In this document: piece after piece, positions 47,685 through 59,789 of the stretch
Layout of the letters: each line of letters opens with the position of its first letter
Numbering within the stretch: position 1 is the first letter of the stretch
Source: Heliocidaris erythrogramma
Lineage: Eukaryota > Echinodermata > Echinoidea > Camarodonta > Echinometridae
Length of the DNA stretch: 64,000 bases
Assembly: GCA_025617745.1 (NCBI GenBank)
Contig: CM046853.1
Location: 48,786,934 to 48,850,933, forward strand
Direction: 5' to 3'
Program-made: the position numbers and the translations under genes
Notes under the pieces: generated by a model
The model's database searches: none
Told to the model about the DNA's origin: nothing
What the model saw: the letters and a program-made list of their open reading frames with translations, nothing else

Positions 47685-48044
47685 GCAAACAGTTTAGACT
47701 TGGTCAAGCACCAAGGACCAACCCCAAGTCCCAGACCTCATCATCCACCCATCCACGTCCAAACCTGACCAAACAAGCACAAGTCAAATCAAGTTTTACC
47801 ACTCAACAGTCCTTACCCAATGGTCAGCTGTCAGTGGCTCTCAATAATCAAATGACCAAGCAAACAGACAGTGCGGGTCAGGGGTCGGAAGTCTTAGACG
47901 AAGGTGAAAGGTCGCAGGAGAGCTCATCGGGGGAGAAGCAAGATCCCATTGTGGTGTCTGAGAGGGTGAACTTCACCAACCAAGAGGTGCATCTGAGTGG
48001 GCGTGGCACTCTTGTCTCGCAGGCAAGATTACGCTCTGCTTCAA
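47685..48044 (+). CDS. TANC: TANC exon 9: disordered, Ser/Gln/Thr-rich
   Basis: Residues 878-997. The acceptor follows CCAATCCTCTTGATGAATTCAG. It is chosen over an AG at 47636 because that one leads in phase 1 to an in-frame stop near 47680. The donor is CAA|GTGAGT, leaving phase 1. It encodes a Lys/Ser/Thr/Gln-rich first half, an acidic middle (SEVLDEGERSQESSSGEKQD) and then VVSERVNFTNQEVHLSGRG. No domain recognised. Confidence 0.85.
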
Positions 48045-48757
48045 GTGAGTAATTGATTTTTCACCACGCTCTTTTCACAGCACATTTTGCTAGTGTGATT
48101 GGCAGCCATTTTGTCATTCCTTTCTGTTTGTTTTTATCTGCACTGTGTGCATGGAGTGCAAGTGTTGTGTGTATTTGAATAGAAGATAAATTAATGCTGA
48201 TTACTTTTTGCCTCAGCTATTTTTTATTGCCAGCATTTGGTCATATGCTCATTCACTTGAAAACATTTACCCTGTGCTGTATCAAGAAACACCTTTTTGA
48301 ATGTCTACCTACAGGTTTTCCATCCTTGAGCAGTACAGATTAAATGAGTTCAAATGTAAAATTTACACATGATTGAAGAAATTGATAATTCAAATATTTG
48401 TGCATAAATTTCAAACATATGAAAAGGTTTGTTTGAAGTTGCATGTTGCATTATTCTAGATTGTTTGGGACAGTATTCATATTTTGCTGAAATCTTATTT
48501 TCCTTATTCAGCTTTGGTTTAAAGCATAGTTTCCTATGAATTGCCTGATCAGAAAGATTTTTAAGCTGGAATGTGCAATACATATCACTTTATCTCTCAA
48601 ACCTTGCCAATTTTGATGTTCAGCATGCTAACATCACACTCGCGCGTGCATGAGATCAATTTTTTTCATCTTTCATGATCAATGTTTCTACACTTTTAGC
48701 ATTCCATTTTCCACTTGATTTTACTTTGCCCTCCCCCATGGTCTTTGGTTTCCATAG

Positions 48758-48880
48758 CAACCTCTGCTTCCAGCCCAGAAGCCATCGATGACATGTCATT
48801 GCTTCAAGGTCGGCGCACTTTCACTAGGAGATCGCTAAGAGAGAAGGAGAATGGCAATAAGCTCAGTCCAGATTTTAAAG
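48758..48880 (+). CDS. TANC: TANC exon 10: linker before the ATPase
   Basis: Residues 998-1038. The acceptor is TTTGGTTTCCATAG and the donor AAAG|GTAGCA. Phase 1 both sides, with a split Thr codon at its start. It encodes SASSPEAIDDMSLLQGRRTF then TRRSLREKENGNKLSPDFKG. Basic, Ser-rich and probably disordered. Confidence 0.85.
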
Positions 48881-50335
48881 GTAGCAAAAAAATTGAACAA
48901 GGGTGCCGGCTGCATTATATTCTAAAGAAGATTTCTGAAGGGACATGTCAGCTTAATAACTACAATGTCCATATGGGGAGATATTATGACAGTATGAAGG
49001 AGAAAAAAATTGGCACAATGGTTTTGTCCTTGATTTAAACATTTGATATCTCCTCAGACAGAATTACTTAAATTGGTATACTGGTTGCTTTTTTGTTTTC
49101 TATTTCAATCCACTTCTGCTAATCTCACTTCAGCTTTAGATTATATGGTTTGCGGTGCAGCTATCACAAATTGCAAACTTTCTTTTCACTTTCATCTTTG
49201 GGATAAGACGACCATATGATTTGAAAAGCCACAAAGTACCAGCCGTTTTCATTTTCATATCAGCTGTTCATGTTGTATTTGCTATCATGTATAGATTATC
49301 CTTTAATTCTTAGCTTCAAGATCAATGCTTTTACAGTCAAGGTAGATATTATGCAGTATTTCATTTAGATAATACATTGTAGAGAGCTGTATTCTAATCT
49401 TGAAGATGTAGCTGTCATCTTGGTAGTGGTAGTTTGGTAAATGGATTTTAGCTATCCACTTTAGTTTCTGATATACAGTTTTTACAAAGATTAAGAAGCC
49501 CTGGGCAATCGGCAACAAATCTCTATTGCTTTGATTAAAGGCCTGATCACACATTTTTATAATGATATCTATGAACCATACAGTGTGTACCTCCACAACA
49601 GGATAGGTTCATTTAAAGCATTATGGGCATGGATGGACCTGCAACACTATGCTTTTACCACACAAATTCCAGGGGATTGATTTGTGAAGTAATTTTAGAT
49701 ATGTGTCATTGGAGAGGTATCACCAGGCCATAATAAATGGTGACTCGAATTGAAAATCTCAATGGGCAGTTAGAGTCTCTGTTGTCTGTAGGTAAAATGT
49801 TAAAATTTGTCATTTCCCAGGTAGATAGCGGTAGACTTCAATGAAATGTTCATAGTTATCGTGCTACAAGTGATTTTTTTTTACAACAAATTTTTTGCAC
49901 ACTATGAATTTGATCATAAGTATTGATAGCTGATACATTTGGAATACATTTAGCTAATTGCATCAAATACTGTATCAGTGTTAACTTGTAATTTACACTT
50001 TTCTTGGTGGGGGGGGGGGGGGGGGTTTACATTCCAATCACATATTCTTCCTTAACCAAAATGCACTTGTCTTGGTGGTGTACTGAGGCAGTGGTACAAC
50101 ATACATTATCATGAATGATATATATCCTAATGTATTCCTTCCCGGAGAAGGGATTAGAGCAGTGTCGAACCAAGTTAGTGTAACATTTTATATCTCTAGA
50201 AACGCATCTACATGTAGATGGTATATTTCTTATATTAGTCAGAGTATGCAGTAGACATTGTATTTAGTCCATATGTCCATCATTGTATAGATTATTCTAT
50301 ATATGCTTCTAAACAAATCAATTCCGTCCATTCAG
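48881..50335 (+). other. Intron 10 (1.5 kb)
   Basis: Noncoding. Contains a G17 run at 50009-50025. Nothing else recognised. Confidence 0.8.
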
Positions 50336-50614
50336 CTCGCATGCAGGCATTAAAGCCCACACACCTCCTCCTGAGACCTATGACCTTCGAGATACCAGGC
50401 TTCAGCCAGAAGTCTGCTTTTGTCGGCAGGGAGTGGCTCTTCCCAGAGATGGAGCGTTGCCTTGGAAAGGACCCCGCCCTAGTGACCAAGCTCAAGGGGC
50501 TAGGGATACTGGGGGATGTGGGGATGGGAAAGACTTCGGTCATCGCCAAGATGGTGTCTCTCAGCACACTCGGTAGTCTGCTCATCAACAGCAATATTCA
50601 TGTCTCTGTAGCGG
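50336..50614 (+). CDS. TANC: TANC exon 11: start of P-loop ATPase, Walker A
   Basis: Residues 1039-1131. The acceptor is TCCATTCAG and the donor GCGG|GTAAGT. After RPMTFEIPGFSQKSAFVGRE, the part preceding the nucleotide fold, it encodes GILGDVGMGKTSVI: a canonical Walker A (GxxxxGKT/S) at about residues 1098-1105 with Lys1104 and Thr1105. In the TANC family this is the STAND-type NTPase module between the disordered head and the ankyrin repeats. Phase 1 both sides, so skipping it would delete the P-loop in frame. Confidence 0.95.
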
Positions 50615-50620
50615 GTAAGT

Positions 50621-50622
50621 AC

Positions 50623-50656
<34 letters not shown>

Positions 50657-50702
50657 AATCATAATGATGATGATAATCATAATAATGATGATGATGATGA
50701 TA
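50621..50702 (+). repeat. GAT microsatellite next to a splice donor
   Basis: GATGAT repeats interrupted by AATCATAA units begin within ten bases of the exon 11 donor (GTAAGT at 50615). Confidence 0.9.
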
Positions 50703-50779
50703 ACAAAGAATGAGAACGAGAACAAGGAACAAGGAACTACTGCTTATTATGATATTGATTATTCTGTATTTTGCTTCAG

Positions 50780-50916
50780 GTAATTCTGATGTGTCAAACA
50801 CTACTTCTCAGAGCAATGTATACAACAGCAGTGGCACAATGACCAGAGCAAGGCAGCAGTCAGAACAGTCTCTCATGTCTCTAGCTTCACAAGTTGTTGC
50901 ATTCCATGTGTGTCAG
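50780..50916 (+). CDS. TANC: TANC exon 12: ATPase insert
   Basis: Residues 1132-1177. The acceptor is TTTTGCTTCAG and the donor CAG|GTATGT. Phase 1 in, phase 0 out. It encodes an Asn/Ser/Gln-rich stretch that looks disordered, then LASQVVAFHVCQ, which continues the ATPase core strand leading into ADN at the start of exon 13, as in other TANC proteins. Confidence 0.92.
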
Positions 50917-51318
50917 GTATGTGCGCAGATGTGGGGGGGGGGGCGGAAAGGTTTCCTGAAATATTAGTAACATGTCCAGAACTTTGGGTCAATGAACGCC
51001 TTGAATTAATCTATATGATCTTCTGTATAATATTGTAATTGATAAATTCAGGCAAATTACAATGGTGGGAGGGATTATATTGTTCAAAGTTTGGTCTCGC
51101 TAGAAATGACTGTAGATATTACAAACAGTTGCATAGGAGGTCTACATGGGTCGTTCTGAATGTTTCAAATCTGTATTGCATACCTGATACATCTTAAACA
51201 AATATCTGCCAACAATTTATTAGAATATTCATTTCAGCCAAGGTGAAATATGAGTTGATCCGCACTGCAGCTGAAGAAGACCTACATGTATTTCATCATT
51301 TGTTCTGTCCCATTCCAG

Positions 51319-52110
51319 GCTGATAACAGCATCACATGTCTTGTTCCGGAGTTCATACACAACATGGCTGCCCAGCTGTCCCAGTGTCTCAGCGTGTATA
51401 GGGAGATGCTTCTCAATGAACCCCAGCTACAGACCCATCTCACCTTGCGAGAGTGCACCCAGAACCCCAGTGATGCCTTCATCAAGGGTATTCTGGAACC
51501 GCTCAGTCTCCTCAAAGCTCAGGGAAAGATACCAATGGACAATTGCCTCATACTTGTCGATGGCCTCAGTGATGCAGAGTTTCACAAATCTGACTACGGG
51601 GACACCATCGCCTCGTTCCTGGCGCGTCACATGACCCGCTTCCCGCAGTGGCTGAAGCTGGTCATCACCGTGCGCAGCTCATTTGCAGAACTCACCAAGA
51701 TGATGCCTATCCAGAGGATATCCCTGGACAAGGTATCCAACTCAGAGTTCATACAGAAGGATGCAGAGCTGTATATCAACCACAGGTTGCAATTGAGCAA
51801 AACATTGAGAACTAACGTATCTCTGAACGGGAAGGTGGAGCAATCCATGATCTCCAAGTTCCGAAGTCACCTGCAGTCTTTGAGCAGAGGGTGCTTCCTG
51901 TACCTGAAGCTGACCCTGGACCTAATAGAGCAAGGCTACCTTGTCATGAAGAGTCCTAGCTACAAGGTGCTGCCTATCAACCTCTCTGAAATCTTCCTGC
52001 TACAGTGCAATCTCAAGTTCCCTACCCTACGAGCCTTCGAGAGGGTCACCCCGATCCTCAACGTGGCTCTGGCCTCCCTCTATCCACTCAGTGATGAACT
52101 GCTCTTTCAG
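51319..52110 (+). CDS. TANC: TANC exon 13: ATPase core, Walker B
   Basis: Residues 1178-1441, 264 codons in phase 0. It opens with ADNSITCLVPEFIHNMAAQL, a strong TANC signature. NCLILVDGLSDAEF at about residues 1252-1265 is a hydrophobic strand ending in Asp1258, the expected Walker B. LKLVITVRSS a little further is the sensor-like strand with Arg. The remainder (SKFRSHLQSLSRGCFLYLKL and following) matches the helical lid/winged-helix part of STAND NTPases. The acceptor is CCCATTCCAG and the donor CTTTCAG|GTGAGA. Confidence 0.95.
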
Positions 52111-52642
52111 GTGAGAACTTGCAAAAAAAAATTAATACAAATCCTCTTTACGGGCTGGACACATTTCATACAAAAATCCCAGCATTGGATACATCCAAAT
52201 GTCTTCATGAATCACAGTCTCGCTTGGTAAACCCATTCAGTCAGACATATAAAAAATGCAATGCATATACAATGAATCCGAGTGTGTTCAGCCCCTTATG
52301 TCCAATCGGTACATTTGTAGCCCTTATTTTTCATCAAGGCTTTTATCAACAATGATAATTTTATCAAATTGTGTAGAGGGAAAAACAACTACATGTAGCA
52401 TTTCTACAATCGTGGAGAAGGCATACTGGATTTGTAGATGAAGATGTGGTGCCCTAGCTTGTGCTCATTTGATAAGTCTTTTAATATTTATAGGTATGTT
52501 CCTTTAATAGCACATACTTTTTTTTGAGCAGTTAAGTAAAAGGAGCAAACATCAACATAATTATTAGGAGGCTTATCTCATGCAATTAAAAGTAGACAAT
52601 GGGTATTAAACAAGATGAAAACAATCCATTTCTGTTTCTCAG

Positions 52643-52827
52643 GCTGCCAATGCCAGTTTGACCAAAGACTACATGCATTGGGAAGAGTTTCATCAGCGTC
52701 TCAAACTCATATCAGAGTTCCTGTGCCCGAGACGAGACAACTATCGCATGTTCTACCACCCTTCCTTCAGGGAGTGGCTCATTAGAAGGGACGATGGTGA
52801 CAACCCCAAATTCCTCTGTGATCACAG
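52643..52827 (+). CDS. TANC: TANC exon 14: helical region after the ATPase
   Basis: Residues 1442-1502 plus two bases. The acceptor is TCTGTTTCTCAG and the donor CACAG|GTGAGG. Phase 0 in, phase 2 out. It contains FHQRLKLISEFLCPRRDN and MFYHPSFREWLIRRDDG; the FYHPSFREWL motif is typical of the winged-helix end of STAND NTPases feeding into repeat domains. The Arg codon is split with exon 15. Confidence 0.93.
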
Positions 52828-54909
52828 GTGAGGAGAACAGTGTTTAGCTTAATTCCTGTAAATACAATCAAACCTGCTTTAGCGACCACCTGTATAGAAA
52901 GACCACCTGTATAGAAAGACCACCTGTCTACAAAGACCACACTTTTGTTTCCCTTGAACAGTGTTTCTCATTGAAATGTGTATTAAAAGAACCAGTCCAT
53001 AAAGACCAACCTGCTCATAAAGACCGCCTGCTCATAAAGACCGCTTTTCTTGTCTCCCGTGAGTGGTCATTATAGACAAGTGTCACTGACATTTTCTCCT
53101 GCAAAATTTGCAGTTTAACCTGTTGCATGAATTTTTACAATTACTATTACACATATATTCCATTATGACAATGCATTCCTTGCTGAATAGAAATTTATAT
53201 ATTCTGGCCTGCTCAAGCATAACAAATCCCTCCTTGAAATGACTGTATTCTACCATCTACATGTATCTTCATGTATGTCTCTTCCCAATGCTGTTGCTAT
53301 TTTCTATTATATAACTCTATATATCTATCTACATTTTCCTTTTTGTGCTTATTCAAATCCTTGTTTAATATTTCAAACATCTATATATCATGCTTTGCTA
53401 TTATTTTTCCCTTCGTGTGTTATTCATTTATTATAATTATTTTTTTTCTTTTTATTTTGTTTGTTTCATTGCTTTCTGCTATACATGATTTATATATCTC
53501 TTCTTTTTTTGCTTTTTCTTTTTACAAATATATATTTATAACCTTCCTGTTCCTTACCCTATGGAATCAACTATAATCTCTATAGGGGTGAAACAAGTAA
53601 CAATGAAGGAGGGAATCCCCCTACTTATTTATGTGACTATAGGTAATATATTTGCCTGTGTTGCTTATGACTTTATGCATGTCTTTCTGCATCACCCCTG
53701 CATTACCCGATTGTCTATCGATATCTTGTGTCTGTATCCTTACATTTGTATCAGATCGTTTTCAGTCTAACGGCTTTCCACCTGTTCTTCATCTTTTATT
53801 TTATTGTACAACACCATTCTGTTCCTTCTGTATTCTATCTTCTTTGATATAGTTGTACAAATATTTGTCTTTCACTATGATCGTTTGTACTGTAAAGATG
53901 ATAGTGGAAAACCCTCCCCCTGTTGTCATAGTTATGCATATTCACTGTAGTTCAGTCTTGTTGAATGTAGCAGGCTAGCATCCATCTTTTCCTTTCCTTT
54001 CACCTGTTCATTTTATTCAGCCATCATTTACACCTGAAGGAACTATTCACTGAGAAGTACTATTAGTATAAATAGAAATAGTACTACTATTATACTGATG
54101 TTTGTATAACTTTGCTGTGTAGCTTTAGCATGGTATTCCCTTAAAGAGCATCGATATACTTTTAATAACATGCATATGATTGCTTTTTTACATTACCCCT
54201 TGTACATGAAATTTAACTGATTGTATGTTGTGATGTTGAGATAAAAACTTGTTTTGATAGTAGGAGAAGAAATACTTCGAAGGGAGGCGTTATATGAGAG
54301 AATATACCACTTTGGTAATGTATGCAAATTTTATGCATATTTTATGCATACCTTTCAAACAAAGGTTGTTCTTGACAACCTGAAAGCTTGCCAGACATGG
54401 CAACAAATAATGTATGCAAACTGGATTCCAAGCATTGAGGCTCATATATAAAAAGCAGGTTAATGAATAGCTCATCACTAGGTGCTCAGAGAATATGTGT
54501 GCATAAATTTGTATACATTACAGAAGCAGTCTGTTGAGGCAACGCGGAAAAGAGTGGCATGAATAAGCTTGTGTTTCAATAAGGATGAACATCCTTGATG
54601 TGGTTGGTTTGTTACTTTGTTGTGTTTGAATGATGACAAACAAAGCTTGTTTGGGGGGAAATTTGTTTGGTATCATTTGCAATTGTTTGGTTACATCAAT
54701 GAAAAAAATGCATTTTAATTCATACTGTACATGTAAATGTCATGTTAAAAATCCAGGGAATCATTAGTTTAAAGCTATGATTGACTCTATGTAAATTAAT
54801 GTCATTTTTCATGTTCAGATATTTAAGGAGGCAAAGCTGATTCACTCTATTAGAAAATGCTGAACCTCTTTGAGCTAAATGAAAAATTCCTATTTCAACG
54901 TTGTTACAG
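52828..54909 (+). other. Intron 14 (2.1 kb)
   Basis: Noncoding. A MITE-like repeat occupies 52865-53088, followed by a T-rich stretch at about 53280-53560 in which short chance ORFs occur. Nothing else recognised. Confidence 0.8.
52865..53088. mobile_element. CTTTAGCGACCACC-type MITE
   Basis: Starts CAATCAAACCTGCTTTAGCG and contains repeated (A)AAGACC(A/G)CCTG units; the right end GTGGTCATTATAGACAAGTG is a loose inverted copy of the left. A related fragment starts at 55232. Confidence 0.6.
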
Positions 54910-55150
54910 GAGTGGGCATGCATCCATGGCATTCTGGCTGAGTCGTAGAGGGCGGCGTTTAGGGCGGGACCAGTCATTTGAGCTAGGTCATCACATCCTG
55001 AAAGCTCACATCTATAAGACTGTGGGACGTCACTTACCCGTGGGTCACTTCACAGCCAGAGAACTCCAAGCTATCTGGATGAAGCTCAATGCTGAGGATC
55101 TCTCCGCTAGTCTTGTTATGAGGAGGAATATCTTCTTTCCTAATATCAAG
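54910..55150 (+). CDS. TANC: TANC exon 15: linker into ankyrin repeats
   Basis: Residues 1503-1583. The acceptor is TTGTTACAG and the donor CAAG|GTATTC. Phase 2 in, phase 0 out. HASMAFWLSRRGRRL and FELGHHILKAHIYKTVGRHL are diagnostic for TANC proteins. The end, RRNIFFPNIK, runs directly into [10 protein letters not shown] of exon 16, as in vertebrate TANC. Confidence 0.94.
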
Positions 55151-55152
55151 GT

Positions 55153-55228
55153 ATTCATAATAATAATAATAATAGTAAAAGTAATAGTAATAGTAGAAGT
55201 AATAGTAATAGTAGTAGTAATGATAGTA
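55153..55228 (+). repeat. AAT/AGT microsatellite at the exon 15 donor
   Basis: AATAATAATAATAGT then interrupted AGTAATAGT units directly follow the donor of exon 15. Confidence 0.85.
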
Positions 55229-55231
55229 ATA

Positions 55232-55340
55232 TAGTCAAATTTGCTTTAGCGACCACCTCTTTAGGGTGACTGCCTGTCTACAAAAACACTTTTTTTGTTC
55301 TCTTGATAAAGTGCTATTTATTGCAACACATGTTAAAGGA
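55232..55340 (+). repeat. Fragment of the same MITE family
   Basis: AGTCAAATTTGCTTTAGCGA then CCACCTCT and CTGTCTACAAAAACAC parallel the start of the 52.9 kb copy. Confidence 0.6.
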
Positions 55341-55921
55341 AAAATTAACTTTCAAAAATACTCTTGGAAATAGATGAATTGACAATGGAAAACCCTACCT
55401 TCAATATGGCCTCGCTTAAAAGTAATATGTAAGAATTATGACATGTAGTGCATAGGAGATAGATGATCTGGACCCTCGCATAGAAAGTTGCGATTAAACG
55501 CAACTCGAGCCAATAAATGCACATGCACAAGATCTGACAAGTGATCCGAGATTTATATGGCCTCTATTTGACCTCTTCTTTTTTTGCAGGTGTCTGGTGT
55601 ACATTTCAAATTCTCAAATCCTTTCACAGTATTGTGTTGTGTTCATTGCAAATTCTATGCAATTGTTTGGGATGCATGTAAATTGTGCCATAGTCCATTG
55701 CTGTCAATCAGGTGTTAGCAAAGAATTTTGTTCATGTAGATTACATAGCATGGTTGTAGATTTAGTAGATGATATTAACTAGCTATCAATCATATGTACT
55801 TCAAAATTCTTAGCAAGTACATTTCCAGATTTTTGTATTGCAAGGACAGATTTTAAAAACTTCCCTATCTGGTTCGCTTGTCAATGATTAACTCTTCTAA
55901 AAATAGTAGGATAAGCCTTAA

Positions 55922-56853
55922 AGTAGAACGTTGATGATTTTAAATATTGGCTTAATACTTATTATTGCATAGATGGCATAAATTAAACAAGGTTATCCAA
56001 ATTCAACGCTTGGAAACATTTGAAGTAATGATTATTATCAATTATAAAACGGTAAAATACAGCCCCCGATATAGCAGCTGAAGAGCTCCTCGAACGCTGC
56101 TGAGATATGTGACGACACACCCTGGACCAGTCCTGGCTAAGCAGACGATGTCCCATAACATCTTACACATTTTTCAGAGCCTATTTTGTCATCTCCTCTT
56201 CACTTATTTCTCTTCCTTCACTAGCGTCAGTCTTAATGTTAGTCTGTTGCCTCACTCTTAACTTCGTGTATGGTATCATTTTGATGAAAAATGCAGCGTT
56301 AAAAAAATAAAGGAATCAGTCACTTGTAAACAAAATAAGACGCCATTGTATTTTCAGCTGTTTGCACCGGGGCATGTTCGGCGTTTCAAGAGGGAACGAA
56401 TACCATCCTGCTATTATTCGGAGGGCTTTTCAATTTGAAAGTGGGGTTTATTTCATTGATCATTGACCCTTCTCCTATGTATTTACAATCAAACGGTTTT
56501 AGCTATCAGAATCAGTTTCACTTTCCCTTTATAATGGTGTGAAATAAGGTCATGTTTAAATACACCAAACTCTTTATAATTTGATAAATAATTGCATTGC
56601 AATTACGTTCATTCATTATAGGACGTCGTCTGCTTAAGCAGGATCGATCCCGAGTGTGACGACATCAAAACATCGCTATATTTCTGGCGAATCCTCGGAT
56701 ATTCCAGATGCTGAGAAGAGCTTTTATTTGTGTTGTTTTTATAATCACCAGATACGCAGTTGACATAAAACTTATAAGATTGCCATCTGTAAGCTTCCCA
56801 GTTTCTAGTGATACATTAATTGCCATATTTGTGATTTTCTTTGAATATCTACT
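55922..56853. mobile_element. TTAA element with long imperfect inverted ends, 932 bp
   Basis: TTAA at 55918-55921 and 56854-56857. Termini AGTAGA/TCTACT. About 190 bases in from each end the inverted match is clear again: AAGCAGACGATGTCC on the left and GGACGTCGTCTGCTT on the right, with TGACGAC / GTGACGAC beside them. No coding remnant seen. Confidence 0.7.
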
Positions 56854-57338
56854 TTAAACTTCAAAAGAAAGTACATAAGAAGCCATGTGTATCCTTAACA
56901 CATCCTTTTACTCTATTTTTAAGATATATGAGTAAGTCTTGTTTCAAAAGAATTAAGTATTAGTGGATCGACTCAATAACCATGACAAGCTGAAAACCTA
57001 AACTCTTTTAACCCCTTCATGCTGTTGGTAAAATATCCTGCCCAAGAATTAGAATGTTGAATGGTGTGTTTGTAATTAAAATATATCTATTTCCTTTCTT
57101 CCTGAAACAAACGGGTAACTTCATTCTGGAGTTTATATCCATATAAGATATGTTATGCCAAGTTTTAACAAGGAAACAAAGTATTACAAGTCAAATTTCA
57201 CTCTTGAAAGTTCATCTATGACAATTACCCAAGCACTTGATGGCACAGAAGAGATTAAAATGGGTTGAAGAAATTTAACATGATATTCTCAATTTGTCAG
57301 GGCATAACAGCAAAGTGCTTCCACCTCTTTTCATATAG

Positions 57339-57722
<384 letters not shown>

Positions 57723-57996
57723 TAGACCTATGTGTATAAGAGGGCAGGATGGTAATGAATGCAGGACATGTAGTAACAAAGAAAATATGTTTATGAGGAA
57801 AACTATAATTAGAAGCGATTAAATTGTTACCATTGATCTAAAAAGCTATTCATTAGAATGTCCTATGATTTGGTAGAGTTGCTAGATGATTTTGCATGTT
57901 TAAAAAAATGTATACTACAATGTTTCATTTATTCATCAGAAAAGGACAATTTTGACAACTTTGTGAATTTTTTTTTTTTTTTTTCTTGAATGCTAG

Positions 57997-58176
57997 GTTG
58001 TCCATACAGATAAGAGTGGACGTTGTGCTATGGTGCATGCTGCTGACCATGGTCATCTATCGGTCTTGAGCTTCCTCCTTCAGTGTGACTGGACAAAGGA
58101 TGACCGCACACAGTTGACCCATAAATCAGTAGCTCAGCAAGCCTTAGTAGCAGGTGCTGGAGCAGGCCATAAAGAG
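57997..58176 (+). CDS. TANC: TANC exon 17: ankyrin repeat 3 and insert
   Basis: Residues 1663-1722, phase 0. GRCAMVHAADHGHLSVLSFL is an ankyrin repeat and leads into LQCDWT, conserved in TANC proteins. A loop follows (DDRTQLTHKSVAQQ), then the degenerate repeat AGAGAGHKE, which completes in exon 18. The acceptor sits after a long T tract and TGCTAG; the donor is AGAG|GTAAAC. Confidence 0.94.
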
Positions 58177-58734
58177 GTAAACAAACAAGTACCTAATATG
58201 AACAATGTGTTTTTCCCCAACTGAGATTTCTCTAGCTGTAATGAATGGTGGTGAATAATGAATGCATCATGATTATTTCCAGCATGAAAAGGAAAGGATT
58301 TAGAATATTTTTGTAATGTTATCCGAGGTTCTGGATATTGTAGTTCTACACAGTGTTTTGAATAGTGCATGAAACCTTTAGTAGACAAAGTGAAAGTGAA
58401 ACTGATTTTTATCTGCCAATGTTTTTATGAGCTTAGGGTTGACAAATTTGTTGGCATGTTCATTTTTTTATTGTACTGAATGTTCAACAGATTTTTGTTA
58501 GTTTGTTTCTCTTCCACAATGTGAGATTCACCTGTACAAACATGTATGAAAGGTAGTGATTGATCAGTGTAGACATTCATGTTAGGGATATGTACTAACA
58601 AAGAGCGGAGGGAAGAAGGAGTCTATCCTTTTCAATTATAATGAAACAGAACATTCTTAGGATTTCATTTCTGTGTGGTAAAGATTACAAAAGTAATTTC
58701 CCTACCTAATCTATTCATTGCCATGTCTGTATAG

Positions 58735-58828
58735 ATCTGTACCTACTGCCTAGATCTGACTGATCCTAATTCTCCAACAACTAGCCTACTCAGTTTGGAT
58801 GAGCCTGATACACTTCATGGAGATACAG
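58735..58828 (+). CDS. TANC: TANC exon 18: end of degenerate repeat 4 and loop
   Basis: Residues 1723-1753. Acceptor CTGTATAG, donor ACAG|GTAGGC. Phase 0 in, phase 1 out. ICTYCLDLTDP ends the repeat; the acidic Ser-rich loop SLDEPDTLHGDTG takes the place of the corresponding loop of vertebrate TANC and joins to ALTAAC of exon 19. Confidence 0.9.
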
Positions 58829-59512
58829 GTAGGCATTACAAATGTTATAACCATAAAGCCTCATTCACACGCAAGGCTGTAAACTGCCTCAAGAAACTGC
58901 TGTGGAGAAATGAAGTGATATAAGCATATAGTGTGCTTCATATTTTTATATATTATAGCACATGGAAAGAGAGTATGCCTTTGTTATGTGCAGCTACTTC
59001 TTTCTCAACCTGATTTACCTTACATTTACATGTAAAATGTGTGTGTGTTGCATTCTTCTTCCCTGTTGGAGGTCATTAGGAGACTATTCATTTCAAAAAA
59101 GTGAGATTGAACATCCGGGCATTGAATTTTAGTAAGTGTTTGATGATTCTGTGCTAGCAAAATGTGTTTCATTTTTAAAACAAAATTTGAAGACCTTTAC
59201 AGCCTATCTGAAACAGAAGGTTTGTTTCTTCACAGCTGACCAGATATGTTGGTTAAATGACAACCACGACTAGAAACAGAAATCAAAATAACCTTGATAA
59301 TAGAGCACTAGTATTTGCTATCTCATGCCTTGCTTTTTCTAGAGTCATCCCTCTTGATGACATGCAGCATCAAAAGTTATAGGTATAGTGCATGCTCATT
59401 GCATCAAAACATAACAAAATTTGTTGAACGCCATATGATTACATTTCAGACAACAGGATATGCGCTTACAGATAACGGTACTCATTTTATGTTCTCTCAT
59501 ATTATGTTACAG

Positions 59513-59770
59513 CATTGACAGCTGCCTGCAGCCAGGGGCGCACTGAAGTGGTCAAGCTCCTGTTGAAGAGGGGAGCATCTGTTCAGAAGAGCAACCAATC
59601 CCAGATGACCCCTCTGATCTGTGCGGTCAGGAAGGGGCGATGGGAGATAGTGGACATCCTCCTCTTCAACCATGCCTCGTTGGAGGACACTGACCGCCAT
59701 GGTCGCTCACCCCTCATGCTTGCAGCTGGAGAGGGACATTTGGCTGTCCTTGAAGTACTACTGAGTAAAG
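59513..59770 (+). CDS. TANC: TANC exon 19: ankyrin repeats 5-7
   Basis: Residues 1754-1839. The acceptor is TTATGTTACAG and the donor AAAG|GTTGGT. Phase 1 both sides. Three repeats are readable: ALTAACSQGRTEVVKLLL, MTPLICAVRKGRWEIVDILL and SPLMLAAGEGHLAVLEVLL. It begins at the conserved split codon after exon 18. Confidence 0.95.
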
Positions 59771-59789
59771 GTTGGTCATGAATCTTTCC

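Larger units (their letters stand above)
55151..57338 (+). other. Intron 15 (2.2 kb)
   Basis: Noncoding. Starts with an AAT/AGT-type microsatellite, then a MITE fragment at 55232, then a 0.9 kb TTAA inverted-repeat element at 55922-56853. Confidence 0.8.
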
